Shown in pieces: positions 51,401 through 61,895 of a stretch of 64,000 nucleotides of DNA (position 1 is the first letter of the stretch; each line of letters starts with the position of its first letter). This stretch comes from Chrysoperla carnea (Eukaryota; Arthropoda; Insecta; Neuroptera; Chrysopidae): contig NC_058340.1 of the NCBI RefSeq assembly GCF_905475395.1, forward strand, positions 70,162,181 through 70,226,180, written 5' to 3'. A program made the translations under genes and the position numbers. The notes beneath the pieces were generated by a model, which saw only the letters and a list, made by a program, of their open reading frames with translations, did no database searches and was not told where the DNA came from.

Positions 51401-54400
51401 CGTACTTCATATAAGCCCTATAAGTGTGATCATCAGAAATTCCCATATTATGAAGGTGACAGTTCAATCGACAGAGCCCTAACCTTTCTCAACTCTAGTG
51501 AGTTTCAGGCAAGAACAGTCGAATGACCTTGCTGTGGTTATGCACATGACCTACGCGAAGTAAGAAGGATTCCGTACTCGGAAAAACTAAAAAATAGGCC
51601 ATGATTCTGAAAGTCGGGTCAGTTTGGAGAACGCGAGTTAAGGGTTCCGTACTCAAAAAATTTGTCGGGGGTTTTTAACTTTTGTAAATTACACTTGTTT
51701 AACAACAGTGAGTGCTGTCCAAAAAACCAAATTTTGTAAGAAACTGGTAAGCAACATTAGTCTTCTTTTAAAGGGAAATAACTCTTTATCATGAATATTC
51801 ACTGCTTACTTTTCGCTTTAACGTACCATGCTTCATATTCTGATGAAGCGTTAAAATGGAAATCTTTCATTTTTTGCCATATTAGACTCATAAAATCATA
51901 TTAGTTCATTTGGATATAAATAGCTCATAAAAACTTTCGGACACGCTTTTAATTAAAATTTTTATAAAAAAAATTGATTTATTTTAATTCAAGGTCAAAT
52001 TAATTAGGTCATAATATTATAATATCTTTGTTCACAGTTTATGACCAGTGACAAAATGTAACGTAATCAAGAGTGAGAATTTTTTTAAAAAATAAAAATG
52101 TTACTGATTTCAACATTTCTTCAAATATTCAAATACTAACCGTTCACTCTCGTCTGCGGCTTGTGAAGCCTCAGCGAGTTTAGCTGTGGCAGTGGCCAAA
52201 CGTTCTTCTGAACGTTCTAAATCTTCTTCCAATAATTGAATACGACGGTTTAAGGCAGCTACTTCAGATTCAGCCTGAAAAACAGAAAAATAATTAAATT
52301 AGTTAAATTTTATAACAAAAAATTTTCTAATTATATGATACTTTTCAAGACCGGCAGCTAACAACAATTAAAATAGTCTTTCTGGCTAGAAAATTTGAGC
52401 AATTTGAAGTGTTGTTAGCTACTGGTTCAAATATTTAAATGTTCCAATTTAAAAAATTTCTTATAAACAATAATTATATTGTTTTATTAATTAACAAAAC
52501 AATTATTTAAAAAATAAAATATTGTTTATTATTTATTATTAGAAAATATAAACAATTAACGCAAAATCATCAAAATTCTTTTAATTTTGAACAACAAATA
52601 ATTTATTTATTATCATAATTCTAAAAATATATATTTTTAAATAATTAGCATAAAACAAAGGCAGCTTTTTCAAGAGAAAATTGATAAGGGATAAATTAAA
52701 TGCATATATGCAGGTCATTGAGATATGTCTACGAGTAGTAACCAGGTGGAGTGGAAAAATTATTAAATTGAGATAAGTTTTAATCCAAAACTTTAACTTC
52801 CAGATCACTTAATTTGGGGATCAAATTTAAAGCGTTCTATTTTTATTTAAAATTTCGGGTTTAGGGTTTCAATGGTTTTCCAATTTCCGAGATACATTTA
52901 CCTTTTGCGGTAAGAGAGACAAAAGTTTTACAAAAAGCGTAGAGATCTCCTTTTAAACTATTTTGAAATACCTACGTGGTATAATCAGTTCCATTTTGCG
53001 GGGGCTTGGATCTGGTTAGTAACAAAAATTGTTGAAGCGTACAAAATTGGATAAACAAACTATTTTAAATTTTTCTTTGTGAACAAGACCATAAATTACA
53101 TTTTAGACTTTTAAATATTTTTCAAATTAATTTTCAACAATTGAACATTACTCGTAATTTTAAAACAGATTAGTCCAGAGGTCTAGGCGGAAGGTCAATG
53201 ATCAGGTACATCTTATACAGATAATTTTTATACCATGTATATATAAAATATCTCAAGGTATATTAAGTTTAGTCCCAAGTATGTAACGTTTAAAAATATT
53301 GACGCTACCAACAAAATTTTGGTATAGGTTTCATAAAAAAACCTTATTGGTCATTTTTTGGTTAACTGTCCGTCAACATAATTCAAAAACGAAAAAAGAT
53401 ATCAAGCTGAAATTAGCGTGCTCAGGACATAAAAAGTGAAGTCGAGTTTGTAAATGAGCAACATAGGTAAATTGGGTCTTGAGTACTCGTCTTGGGTCGG
53501 TAGGACCCATCTTGTAAACCGTTAGAGATAGAACAAAAATTTAAATATAAAAAATATTCCTTGTAAAAAAAAAAAACTTGAAACATTTTTTCGTTAACTT
53601 CACTGTTTACCAGTGAGAGCGCAAATTAGGCGTTAAATTATGTATTATATGGGATTATCAGTTATGTGCATATGGCTATCTAAGAGTGGCTATCTTTCTT
53701 TACTAACATGACGTAAAAAAACAAACGATTGCGTAATCAACACTGCCGATACACGGTATTTCAACAATTAACTCAGTCAATGTTTTGTTTTCACTTGTTA
53801 TATGTCTGATTGAATTAAATGTGGATATAAGAATATTATAAGACAAGCGCCAAATTTACAACTGAGAGAAATAGGAGTGCCGGGTTTCCAGGAAAGGGGA
53901 CCAGATTTTCACATACCAATCTATCAAACCCCTCCCCTTAAGTTTGTTGAGGCCATACAGAAAACAATTTTAATTTACAGTAACTGATTTTCTGAAAAAC
54001 TTGCATATAATTTTCGGACAATCTTAATAAGAACAATTTCTCAAAATTTTAATGGTTTTGTTTTTCTGTATTGCCTCAACAATCTTAAGCAATAATCACA
54101 TTCATTGACATTTTCTGTTAGTCATGAACAAAACAACAATCGATAATAGTTAGGTATAATGTAAGTCGCCACATTGTCGACTCGATTAATATTTACTCAA
54201 ATATTTATATAGACGACGTTAAGTCGCGTACATTATATCGTCACGTTATGCAAAAATCATAACAATTCAAGAAAAACAATAAACATTTTATGCGAGGGGT
54301 TGTTAACACTTTTCTCTTGGGGCGAGACTCTATTTCAAATAAAAATATCATACACGTAAAGGCTCGTTTTGGATGTGGGTTAAATGATTCAGGAAAACTC

Positions 54401-57400
54401 AAAGAGATATTGTAAGAATAGAGTACGCAATAATTGCCGCAAATAGATTGTTCGAGTTAAAAGAGTCTAAATAATTCGACATACCGTGTATTTTGGAGCC
54501 TAGTGAAAAGGAATGGCATTTCGACTTACTGAGAATTACAACTTAACGAGGTTCCACTGTAATTAGGGGAAAATATGACCTTAAAGATGGAGCTATGTTT
54601 CTCAATCTTCTGATTTTTTGACTTACCTACTCAGATTTTGTTTTTAGTAAAAAGGCAATACTTTCAAATTGAAATCTTAATCATGACGAAATTGAAAAGA
54701 TCTCAACTATACAATTATCAAAGAATTTATAATAATTATTTTGTTCAGTTAATTGCAATTAAAAAAATCAAAGTGTAAAATAAATGAATTCGCATTTAAA
54801 AAAATGATTTAGAACACAACACGACTGCGACTGCTGAATACTAAAAGAGTAAAAGAGCTAATAGCTACTGTTATACGTAATGATATTTAATTACGTTCAA
54901 CTAAAACCACAGAATTAAGTGATCCACTATGTAACAATCAGTCATGTTTATTTATAAACAATTTAAAAAAATATATATACCCTGTGTATACCATATTATT
55001 ATACCATGTATATATTCAGTATCCATATATACAGGGTGTTCTGTTATTGATGGCAGAAAATTATACCAGTAAATTAAGTTTATCAAGGCAAATGGAAAAG
55101 TTCTTTATCAAATTTCGATCTGAGGCTTAATTTGGGAGATGCGAATATGGGAAAAATAGAAAGATTTGTGCATTCACAGACCTATCACACTCATTAAACG
55201 TAGTAGGTGTCACTTAAGAATATAGAAAGGACTATCATAAAACAATAATTGATTTATTAATATGTTTATTGATGTTTTGTTGTCTTTATTTATAAGGAAA
55301 ACTAAATTTTTGGTGCTATTTTCATTTGAAAAAAAAAGTTATTTGAAACTTTTTATGCTTTCTGGGTGAGCAATTCAACGATACTATTTATCAAAATTAA
55401 ACAACAAATGGTTACAAGAGTTTTAAAACTTTCAAAATTTGAATTTTGTAACACAAGCGGGCACGGCCAAATTGTAAGGTTTGCTTTTTACATCGTTGAT
55501 GGCTGAGAGCCCTTTTTAAAAAATTTGATTTTTGTAACACATGCGGAGATGCCCAACTTACAAGGTTTGCATTTTTTATCTTTAGCGATTGAGAACAATT
55601 AAAACAAAAAAATTTTTTATTGTGAAGAGCTAAAATTTTTGGATACTTCTTGCATCCCTGTTTTTGACTACAATACTTTTGTAGTAATTGTTCCCACTAC
55701 AAATTAAAAAATTATCACTCCATGCAAACTATTTGTAAGATAAATTAAAATTAATGACTAAGCTTATTTTTAAATAGATCACAATGTTGTCCCTCAAACA
55801 TTTATAATAATAAGATCAATTTTTCGTAATTGACTTTACCTACATTTTAATCAATAAAATAAAAGAATCATTAATGATGTTAATTAAAATCAGCGAACCC
55901 GTTATATGAAAATAAAATATAAAGAATCTTAACATAAACACATGTAACTTAAGTCAATTTGCATCAATTAATATATAAATAATACTTAATAATTGTGATG
56001 TTTTCAATATGCATTGCATTTAAGCGTTACTTTCCATAATAAATGCATATTTGCATTAACACCTGAGGAGTCTTAGAAATTTCACCTGTTTTAATATGAA
56101 TTTTTAATGAATTTTCCTTGATTTATTAATCTTTTGACATTATTTGTATGCTCTTCACTAGTACAACGGCCAAGGACGGTTCGTTCTGTATCTGACGAAC
56201 CATTTTCTTTGCTTAAGCTTTTTTTAAGTATTTTAACTCGCTTATTCCAAATTTTGAGAGCGGAAACTCCAAAAGTGCTATCATTAGATGTTTGTAACAT
56301 ATTAATTTCCCACTATAGGAAGTTATTGTTCGATTTTCGAAATCGAAATTTTCAACATATCTTTACGTGTCATGGTTAATCCAAAATGGTATTAACACTA
56401 ATTTGGAGAAGTGTGTGTGTGTGTGTGTCTAAATACGTATCGCGCGAAGAAAAAATGATATCGACTTCGTAGACGTGTCGATCGATGCGTATTAAAGGCA
56501 ATATCGATCCGAATTTCATAACATTTGGTCGAATCATTTCGAGTCGGGCCAGATTTTTCTTAAATTTTTTCCTGACCAATATCGTGCGAAGGAATAATGG
56601 TATCGACTTCGCTGAGGTGCCGATCGAAGCGTATTAACGGCAATATATGATCCGGAAAAAATTTCATAACATTCGATCGAGTTTATTTAGATATGCAATT
56701 CTAATAATAGGTTCCACAAAACAAAACACTCGAAAAACAACAATGCAAAATTTATCTATTTATCAGATTTTATTTCTAAACGAATAAATTTAATTGATTA
56801 CTTTAAATAAATTGCAACTTGACCGGATCTTTCGAATCAAGTGAAACCAAACAATTGACTGAGTTAATTGTTGAAATACCAAGTATAGAAACTGTTAAAT
56901 GTCAGTGTTTGTATTATTTTTAATAAAATAGAAGACAGCCATTTATTTGGTTTTCGAAAGTAATTATTTTTTGTTTTTCGAGAATGTTTCACAAGACTTC
57001 TAGCTGAAACAGCCTGCAAATTTTCAACTCCGTATCTATTATAGTTTTGGAGAAAATGGATACTATAGTGATGCCCTAATTTGCGCCCTCATGGGTACAC
57101 TATGATGTTTACGAAAAAATGTTTCAAACAAAAGTTGTTTATTTTTTTAGAGGGAACATTTTTTACGTATGCAAATTTCAACTTGTTAACTCTTTGTGAG
57201 TTATCGTGTTGATAGACAGGCGGGCGGACAACCGGAAATGGCCTAATTAGCTGATTTTATGAACACCTTTAGCAAAATTTTGTTTGTAACATATTTTTAA
57301 GCGTTACAAACTTGTGACTAAAATTAGTATACCGTGATATATATACAGGGTATAAAAATAATATTGTCAACAACTTTTAGGGAATGAAATCTTATTTTAA

Positions 57401-58462
57401 GTTTAAAAACTACTTAAAAAATTTCAATTGGGGACCAAAAATCTCTCAAATCAGGCCGATGACCAGCTTAATTCAAACATTTCCAAAAAATTTAAAAATA
57501 AGCCTAATAATTTATTAGATTGATTTTTCTAAAAACTCATAGTTGCGAAAAAACCTTCCAGTAGAATTAAAAACAAAGTAAGATAAATGAGTAACAGTTA
57601 TTTTAATTTCTGACAAAGTATCGAAAACAATATTGTTTAAAAAATAACTCATGGAAAAATCGTGTTATCATAAAATAAGTGAAATTTTTTATTTCAAAAA
57701 TTTCGATAAATGAAAATTCACTAAATAATTATAGAATAATCGAAGATCAATCATATCACTTAAAATATGAATACAACATAAGTTTCGCACGAAATTTATT
57801 ACTTACTTTATGATAAACTATCTTAAAAGACCTACGTTTAGTGATTACATCATCACAGAAATATGTTCGAAAGTTGTTTTAAAAAAAAGCAAATAATGTA
57901 TTTACTTTGATAGAGCATAATATAACAAAAGTAATAAAAAAAAATTGACATAAAAAATATTTTTGAACGAATCAAAAATTTTTTGATAACATGATAAATG
58001 CCGATGGCAACGTCATCCGTCGAGTAGAACGGATCAATATGCAAGGGCAACGCACCTACTACAATAATATAAAAATCGACATATAACCACCTGTCCGGCC
58101 ATGACATCACATATGTGTTAGAGTGAGATGCAAATTCAATTATAACCAGGACATGCTTAGAAAATTAAATATTAGTCATACATCTTTTATAACTATCTCT
58201 CCCCAATAAAGCTCCACAAATTTTTCGATCTAATTTACATATCTCAAATATATTAAAAATAATATTTCAAGTACTTAAGATACTACCATATATGGATAGA
58301 ATCCGTAAGAAAACTTACTTCTTCTCTCCGCATGATTTCGACCTGAAGACGTTTATGGAATTCCTCACATTCATCCTTATACTTTTCCATTTCCTCTTTC
58401 GTTTGTCGCATTTTCTTTTTTAACACATCTAGTAATGTACCTTGTTGCACGTTCGCGGTCAT
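24315..58462 (-). CDS. Tm1: Tropomyosin 1, non-muscle start, with alternative exon sets
   Basis: One open isoform uses 58462-58319, 52274-52141, 45381-45264 (or 46425-46308), 38714-38644 (or 38194-38124), 36195-36120, 34952-34890 (or 34656-34594, or 34170-34108), 31586-31517 and a last exon at 31286-31204, 25991-25909 or 24400-24315. With the last of these it gives 253 aa, the size of low-molecular-weight non-muscle tropomyosins. All phases agree. The protein is a continuous heptad coiled coil; it starts [20 protein letters not shown] and contains [20 protein letters not shown] and [20 protein letters not shown], as recalled for Drosophila Tm1. It dimerises and lies along actin filaments. The gene spans 34 kb because of large introns rich in transposon debris. 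The muscle-type first exons were not found here. Confidence 0.97.
25909..25991 (-). CDS. Tm1: Tm1 alternative C-terminal exon 8b
   Basis: Reads (D)[19 protein letters not shown], then FVELNIA and stop. Acceptor ATTACAG. It shares the IGDDLD core with 8c but has a different, shorter end. Confidence 0.93.
26600..26720 (-). mobile_element. LINE 3'-end fragment
   Basis: Blocks GGTTGTCCTG, TTTGGAGCTGTT and CTTTGCGTC match the 3' part of the fragment at 40265-40665. Confidence 0.45.
26730..31180. other. Tm1 intronic DNA between exons 8b and 8a
   Basis: About 4.5 kb of very AT-rich sequence. I see no gene or convincing element; only homopolymer runs and short AT microsatellites (for example near 27346 and 27985). 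Confidence 0.45.
31204..31286 (-). CDS. Tm1: Tm1 alternative C-terminal exon 8a
   Basis: Reads (D)[19 protein letters not shown], then LHDIQNM and stop. The C-terminus is unlike 8b and 8c and resembles the non-muscle or divergent type of tail. Acceptor TTTACAG. Confidence 0.93.
31517..31586 (-). CDS. Tm1: Tm1 constitutive exon 7
   Basis: Reads [20 protein letters not shown] and RLE. 70 bp, phase 0 in and 1 out. It joins any of the three C-terminal exons as D-E-L. Confidence 0.96.
33240..33520 (+). mobile_element. Non-LTR retrotransposon C-terminal fragment
   Basis: The plus frame reads [20 protein letters not shown] and then [19 protein letters not shown], the typical end of the RNase H domain plus a Cys/His cluster in Jockey/R1-type ORF2. 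Stops follow. Related decayed pieces lie at 18600, 48190 and 51170. Confidence 0.65.
34108..34170 (-). CDS. Tm1: Tm1 alternative exon 6c
   Basis: 63 bp, reads [20 protein letters not shown] and E. Same length and phase as 6a and 6b, so the three are interchangeable. The most divergent of the set and the only one with Cys. Confidence 0.9.
34594..34656 (-). CDS. Tm1: Tm1 alternative exon 6b
   Basis: 63 bp, reads [20 protein letters not shown] and E, with proper splice sites and phase 0 on both sides. Confidence 0.93.
34890..34952 (-). CDS. Tm1: Tm1 alternative exon 6a
   Basis: 63 bp, reads [20 protein letters not shown] and E, nearly the sequence known from Drosophila Tm1. Donor GTATTA. Confidence 0.95.
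35071..35312 (+). repeat. Direct duplication in Tm1 intron
   Basis: Units at 35071 and 35219 (148-bp spacing) share GGTAGTTTAAATT, GGTCCACTTC and TTATTATCGCCAG. The reverse complement of this unit is duplicated in Vps45 intron 2. Confidence 0.65.
36120..36195 (-). CDS. Tm1: Tm1 constitutive exon 5
   Basis: Reads [20 protein letters not shown] and VSEEK; enters in phase 2. With exon 4b the junction gives GENKIVEL, with 4a it gives SDSKIVEL. Confidence 0.96.
37093..37786. mobile_element. Non-autonomous PIF/Harbinger element with transposase relic
   Basis: Long inverted ends of about 45 bp (GGGTCCCCGCAGACTGCAGA onward) are flanked by TTA on both sides (37090-37092, 37787-37789), the Harbinger target. 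Inside, from about 37308 to 37500 on the plus strand, frames read [20 protein letters not shown] and [13 protein letters not shown], like the N-terminus of Harbinger transposase, broken by a stop. Inserted between Tm1 exons 5 and 4a. Confidence 0.88.
38124..38194 (-). CDS. Tm1: Tm1 alternative exon 4a
   Basis: 71 bp, reads [20 protein letters not shown] and LSD. Same phase and length as 4b. Its [17 protein letters not shown] text is nearer to the usual vertebrate exon 6 form. Confidence 0.95.
38644..38714 (-). CDS. Tm1: Tm1 alternative exon 4b
   Basis: 71 bp, reads [20 protein letters not shown] and AGE. Matches the standard insect Tm1 text. Donor GTATGA, acceptor ACATAG. Confidence 0.96.
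39417..39479 (-). other. 18S rRNA-like fragment in Tm1 intron
   Basis: On the minus strand this reads GAGATTGAGCAATGACATGT then CTGTGATGCCTTTAGATGTT and CTGGGCAACACGCGCGCTAC. This is the universally conserved 3' part of 18S rRNA (expected GAGCAATAACAGGTCTGTGA and so on) with a few changes. Only about 63 bp are retained; flanks are not rRNA. Not a functional rRNA gene. Confidence 0.8.
40265..40665 (-). mobile_element. Non-LTR retrotransposon C-terminal fragment
   Basis: The minus frame reads [20 protein letters not shown], then [20 protein letters not shown] and [19 protein letters not shown], the ITGH...CxxC...EET-H end of Jockey/I-type ORF2. Best preserved of the LINE pieces in the window, with stops on both sides. 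Confidence 0.75.
41693..41873. repeat. Inverted repeat with 40-bp arms
   Basis: TACATACAATGTGCATAAGA (extending through AAGATATAATACTATTATATG) is repeated inverted about 95 bp later. Possibly a small foldback element; no target duplication found. Confidence 0.6.
43275..43650 (+). repeat. Diverged direct duplication in Tm1 intron
   Basis: Blocks AAGTCGATCATG, ACGATTGCACATTTGTAGTT and a following GTGTTG recur about 265 bp later (43555-43650) with changes. Non-coding. Confidence 0.5.
45264..45381 (-). CDS. Tm1: Tm1 alternative exon 3b
   Basis: 118 bp, reads [20 protein letters not shown] then [19 protein letters not shown]. Same phase and length as 3a. The standard insect Tm1 version; acceptor TTCTTAG, donor GTGCCT (weak). 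Confidence 0.95.
45794..46031. mobile_element. Foldback MITE (238 bp) with TA ends
   Basis: TACAGTGTATCGCATTTAAG at the left is mirrored at the right (CTTAAATGCGACACTGTA), and the arms extend about 65 bp with a second inner inverted repeat (CAGGGTGAT...ATCACCCTG). TA at both borders suggests Tc1/mariner-type insertion. Lies between Tm1 exons 3a and 3b. Confidence 0.82.
46308..46425 (-). CDS. Tm1: Tm1 alternative exon 3a
   Basis: 118 bp, reads (R)[19 protein letters not shown] then [20 protein letters not shown]. Interchangeable with 3b; acceptor TTATTAG, donor GTACTT. Confidence 0.94.
46731..46908. repeat. Perfect tandem duplication, 85-bp units, 93-bp period
   Basis: ACGTTACAAGGTCTGACGTA onward to GGGTACAAAAAATC occurs at 46731-46815 and again, without visible change, at 46824-46908. 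Identity implies a recent event. Confidence 0.9.
46978..47227. mobile_element. Foldback element (about 250 bp)
   Basis: Left arm TGTCTGTGGC...CCTAAACGGATGACCCGATTTT and AGCTATGTTTCAAG is mirrored by CTTGAAACATAGCT...AATCGGTTCATCCGTTTAGG...GCCACAGACGA. Arms are about 90-100 bp with small gaps. No ORF. Confidence 0.7.
48190..48480 (-). mobile_element. Non-LTR retrotransposon fragment
   Basis: Shares GAGAACAACCTGTCAATCGAAGG with Vps45 intron 8 and the CCAAACATTCTAAATCT...TTTCTTCATGTGCAAATAACA block with 51300-51390. Degenerate on the minus strand. Confidence 0.5.
49817..50104. mobile_element. hAT-like MITE family C, copy 1
   Basis: Ends CAGGCATGGGCAAA and inverted CAGGCATGGGTGAG. The interior is the reverse complement of the element at 61113-61416. 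Flanking 8-mers ACTTAGAG/AGTTAAGA are only loosely similar. Confidence 0.8.
50994..51062. repeat. Short tandem repeat, three units
   Basis: GTTACCATTTTGGGATAGTA occurs three times at 22-24-bp spacing. Confidence 0.9.
51170..51500 (-). mobile_element. Non-LTR retrotransposon fragment
   Basis: Minus strand resembles the 33240 fragment ([11 protein letters not shown]-like text, then an ETS-K segment) and shares the block at 51295-51420 with Vps45 intron 8. A 61-codon ORF here is an accident of the decayed element. Confidence 0.5.
52141..52274 (-). CDS. Tm1: Tm1 exon 2 of the non-muscle transcript
   Basis: 134 bp, reads [20 protein letters not shown] then [20 protein letters not shown] and DESER. 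Splits the last Arg codon with exon 3a or 3b. Confidence 0.96.
53226..53810 (+). repeat. Dispersed repeat family B, forward copy 2
   Basis: Same block order as 5106-5690, including AAACGAAAAAAGATATCAA and GGACCCATCTTGTAAACCGT. The GTCC tract is reduced here. Confidence 0.72.
56848..57360 (-). repeat. Dispersed repeat family B, inverted copy
   Basis: Begins AATTGACTGAGTTAATTGTT and ends with ATATATACAGGGTATAAAAA. Reverse complement aligns with 5106-5690; more diverged than the forward pair. Confidence 0.68.
58319..58462 (-). CDS. Tm1: Tm1 non-muscle first coding exon
   Basis: 48 codons starting [20 protein letters not shown] and ending [10 protein letters not shown], donor GTAAGT. The start is chosen from the conserved [20 protein letters not shown] text of cytoplasmic insect Tm1. 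Its own promoter should lie just upstream (above 58463). Confidence 0.96.
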
Positions 58463-59654
58463 TGTTTTTTCGGTTTTATTGAAGTTCTTCGAGTAAAGTT
58501 AAACACAAAACAAAAAAAACACCCGTCTACACGTCTCGTTAAAACCGGTTCAACGAAAAGCACACAAAATTGTCTTGGAAATACGGAAAATACTCTTTTT
58601 AATCACGAAATTTTATTGAAAAAAAAAAATTGTATGACACTATAACCACTTCAATGAATGTGACTATACTACTGGGCGAGTCAATCGGCATGCAAGATGG
58701 CCGACTACTTAACTTATGTTATTGGTTACTTGTTTGTAATACGCCACCAATGTACAGTTTATTGTAGTTCATTCAAATAAAAGCGCGCCACACCTAATAT
58801 AAAATGTTTATGTGCGTTTATTTTTTTTTAATTCTTTTTGTATCAAACCATTCAATTGTATCGAATTACTTGACATGTTTTTTTTTTTATAATTCCGAAT
58901 TGATTGTTATGTAATATAAAAAAAAAAAATAAATATTGTGTATGAAATACAAGCCCATATTTGGTATTATTTGATTTAATTCATCGATTAATTGATTAAT
59001 TCATATATTTTTCTATTAATTTAATACATAGGTAATAAAATTTACCTAGATTTTTAATACTAATTGGTGAAAATTTATACTGAGTGTTGTAAAAAATGAA
59101 ACCAATGAAACCATAGAAATAATAAACAAAATGAAAATTTAATTGTTGTGGAAAACTTAATTCTTTACAAATAACTAATATATCATTTGTATACTGAGCA
59201 CATAAGAAAATGAGACAATAAACTTTTCCCAAAAATTATCTTTCTTTGTTTTTATTAAGTTTAGATAAAACAAAACTTTCGAAGAGAAAATATTTTAAAC
59301 ACGATCTTAACAACTTTTAGAATTTTCAGCCATTCTGAAATGATTGTCAAATTCTAAAATGGGATCGTCAAATGGATTCTAATAGAGAAATTTTAAATTC
59401 GATCTAAGATAAAACTATCTAGGGTTTTGAAGATATGGGCATTTCGCAGAGTATTGCTTTGCTATCGAAATTTCTCACAGAAGTGAGTCCATATTCTGAA
59501 ATTCAAATATTTTGTAATTTGTTTTTTTCAGGAGTCCTTAAGACTAGCAAATGGACAAATAGATAAATAAATATTTGGCTATACGGTCTAACAGAATTGT
59601 GGCTGCACTTAGAAGGGTTAGAAAATTTACAAATTGGGGACCTTATTTTTAAGA
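58463..59654. other. Upstream region of the Tm1 non-muscle start
   Basis: No gene seen. AAGATGGCCG at about 58695 resembles a YY1/pho-type promoter word, but no start site can be assigned. The rest is AT-rich. Confidence 0.35.
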
Positions 59655-60122
59655 AATCATTCTACAGAGTTAATTGTTGAAATACCCAGAAAATGTTGAA
59701 TGTCAGTGCTTGCATTATTTTAACTAACTTATAAGAGTTTAAATTTTCAACTCGAACCTATCTTTTATTGTTTTGGAGAAAATGGACATCATATTTTGGG
59801 TAAACCCTCACGGGTAAACCATGATGTTTACGAAAAAATGTTTCAAACAAAAGTTGTTTATTTTTCTATAAGAAACAGTTTTTACCTTCAAACTTTTGTC
59901 CTAAACATGCTATAATGATTTCAGCTTGATATCTCTTTTCGTTTTTGAGTTATCGTGTCCATAGACAAAAGAACGGACAAATATAAATGAACTAATTAGG
60001 TGATTTTATGAACACCTACACCAAAATTTTGTTAATAGGATCAATATTTCTAAGCGTTACAAACTTGGAACTAAAATTATTACACCTAGATATATATTCC
60101 ATATATAACAGGGTATAAAAAT
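59655..60122 (-). repeat. Dispersed repeat family B, second inverted copy
   Basis: From GAGTTAATTGTTGAAATACC to AACAGGGTATAAAAATCG. Contains ATGTTTACGAAAAAATGTTT shared with the other copies. Confidence 0.68.
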
Positions 60123-61112
60123 CGTTTCAATTTCTAATTTTGAAAAGTATGCAATTTTCTATAGCGATCAGTGTACAGTAATAGTTCAATTTGATGTATT
60201 TTTTTGGACAAAATTGCGTACCATTATACAACATGCGCAAATCAGTAAACAATTTAATTGTTTACATCATAGTTATTTATGAGTATAAACTAAAAATTTG
60301 ATAAAACATTTTTCATAAACTTATCGAACTAATAAAATTGATTGTATAACAACGCTCAATTAAATCTAATTTAACGAAGTATTTTATTACTAAAGTCCAA
60401 GAAAATATTTGTTTCATAAATGATCTTTTTGTTTCAATTACAGGGTGTTCAAAAAAGGATATTCAAAACTAAAAATTTTCAATCTTACTTCAGATTTGAC
60501 CCATAGTTTTTATGCTTTTAATTTAAAAAATGTAGGTTTTTTTAGCATGATAAAGACTTTAAGCACTTCCATTTTGAGAATTTTCAAAGCTTTTCTTATG
60601 TAAATTAATAATTTTTTGAAACTAAAGCTTTTAGTAATCTTTCATAGGTAAATTAAAAGTCTCCACAGATACAAAATCCTAAAAATTATGTTTTGTGAAA
60701 ATAAGTGAGGAATTAATTTCAAGCATGAAAACTAATACACGCTTTCTGAGTAGTTTACATTTGGCGATTTGGTATAACAATCGCTTTGGGAGTCAAGTTA
60801 CCAGAAGACTTTGATTGTAATTATTAAAGGAATATTCAACAAAGGACCTCGATTTCTTGAGAATAAATCCAAAGGATTAATTGAACTTTCCCCGGTTCAT
60901 TGTATGGAGTATTCCAAATTGGTAGGTGTTTAAAAATTGAAGAACAAAATTCCAGTGCCTTTTCTGATATAACGAAGACCGTCTATAGGCTACCTAAATG
61001 GTGAAGGCGGTACTGCCCCTTTCTCAAAAATCAAAATTTTAATTTGAACGCCCAAAGATATATTATCTACCTATTCACCGAAAACTTTGAAAATCCATAG
61101 TTTCATCAAGAT

Positions 61113-61416
61113 CAGGCATGGGCGAGTTATTTTAAGTCGAAGTCACTATTGTTATAACTTTATTGTGTGTCATAAACTTTATTGTGGGTCTCTTTATCCA
61201 ATTCCGCTTAGCTCATAGAAGAAGCGAGACGGATATAAGAACAAACTCTTCTACCTATCTCAGTTTCTCAAATAGAAATGAGATAGATAGAAAAAAAATG
61301 TTGTCTCTCTGTCCTACTTGTATTTTAGGTTGTCGCTGGTTACGTTGTCACTGTCTTACTCGTATTTTAAGTAAGGAGTCCGAGGGACTTCTGAAAGTGC
61401 CATTTGCCTATGCCTG
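61113..61416. mobile_element. hAT-like MITE family C, copy 2, perfect target duplication
   Basis: Ends CAGGCATGGGCGAG and inverted CAGGCATAGGCAAA. ATCAAGAT flanks both sides exactly (61105-61112, 61417-61424). The 84-codon ORF over it is fortuitous. Reverse complement of the 49817 copy. Confidence 0.93.
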
Positions 61417-61895
61417 ATCAAGATTAACCAAAAGCAATTTCTCTTTTCCTAAATGTAACGCTTCTTTAATTTTTATGGCTTTGCGTAGGTTTCATGTTAA
61501 ATCAATAAAAAATCTTCTTTAAAAAAAATTATAATGATAGTTTAGGTACATAAAATTTCTGAACACGATAATTTCAAATAAAATTTCAAATATTTTAGTG
61601 AAAATTTTAGAAATTTAGAAAAAATTAGCATCCTCTTCCATTTTAAACAAAAGAAAGTTTAATTACTATAGTAAATAGAAAAATAAAATGATCTTTCTTT
61701 AGATTTTAGATATCATCAACACGATAGATTAAAACAGTTGATCAATTTGCTGTAATTTAACACACTTGCATACAGACAGACATAGCACCACATTGAACAT
61801 TCCAAATAGCAAAACAATAACAAAAGAATTTTAATATTTTTATCAAAAGAAAGAAAAAAAATAGCAGCAATTTTTTTTATTAAATTCATATTTAA

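Noticed and set aside
61163-61417. 84-codon ORF.
   Set aside because: Lies within the hAT MITE and ends at its terminus; not protein-coding.
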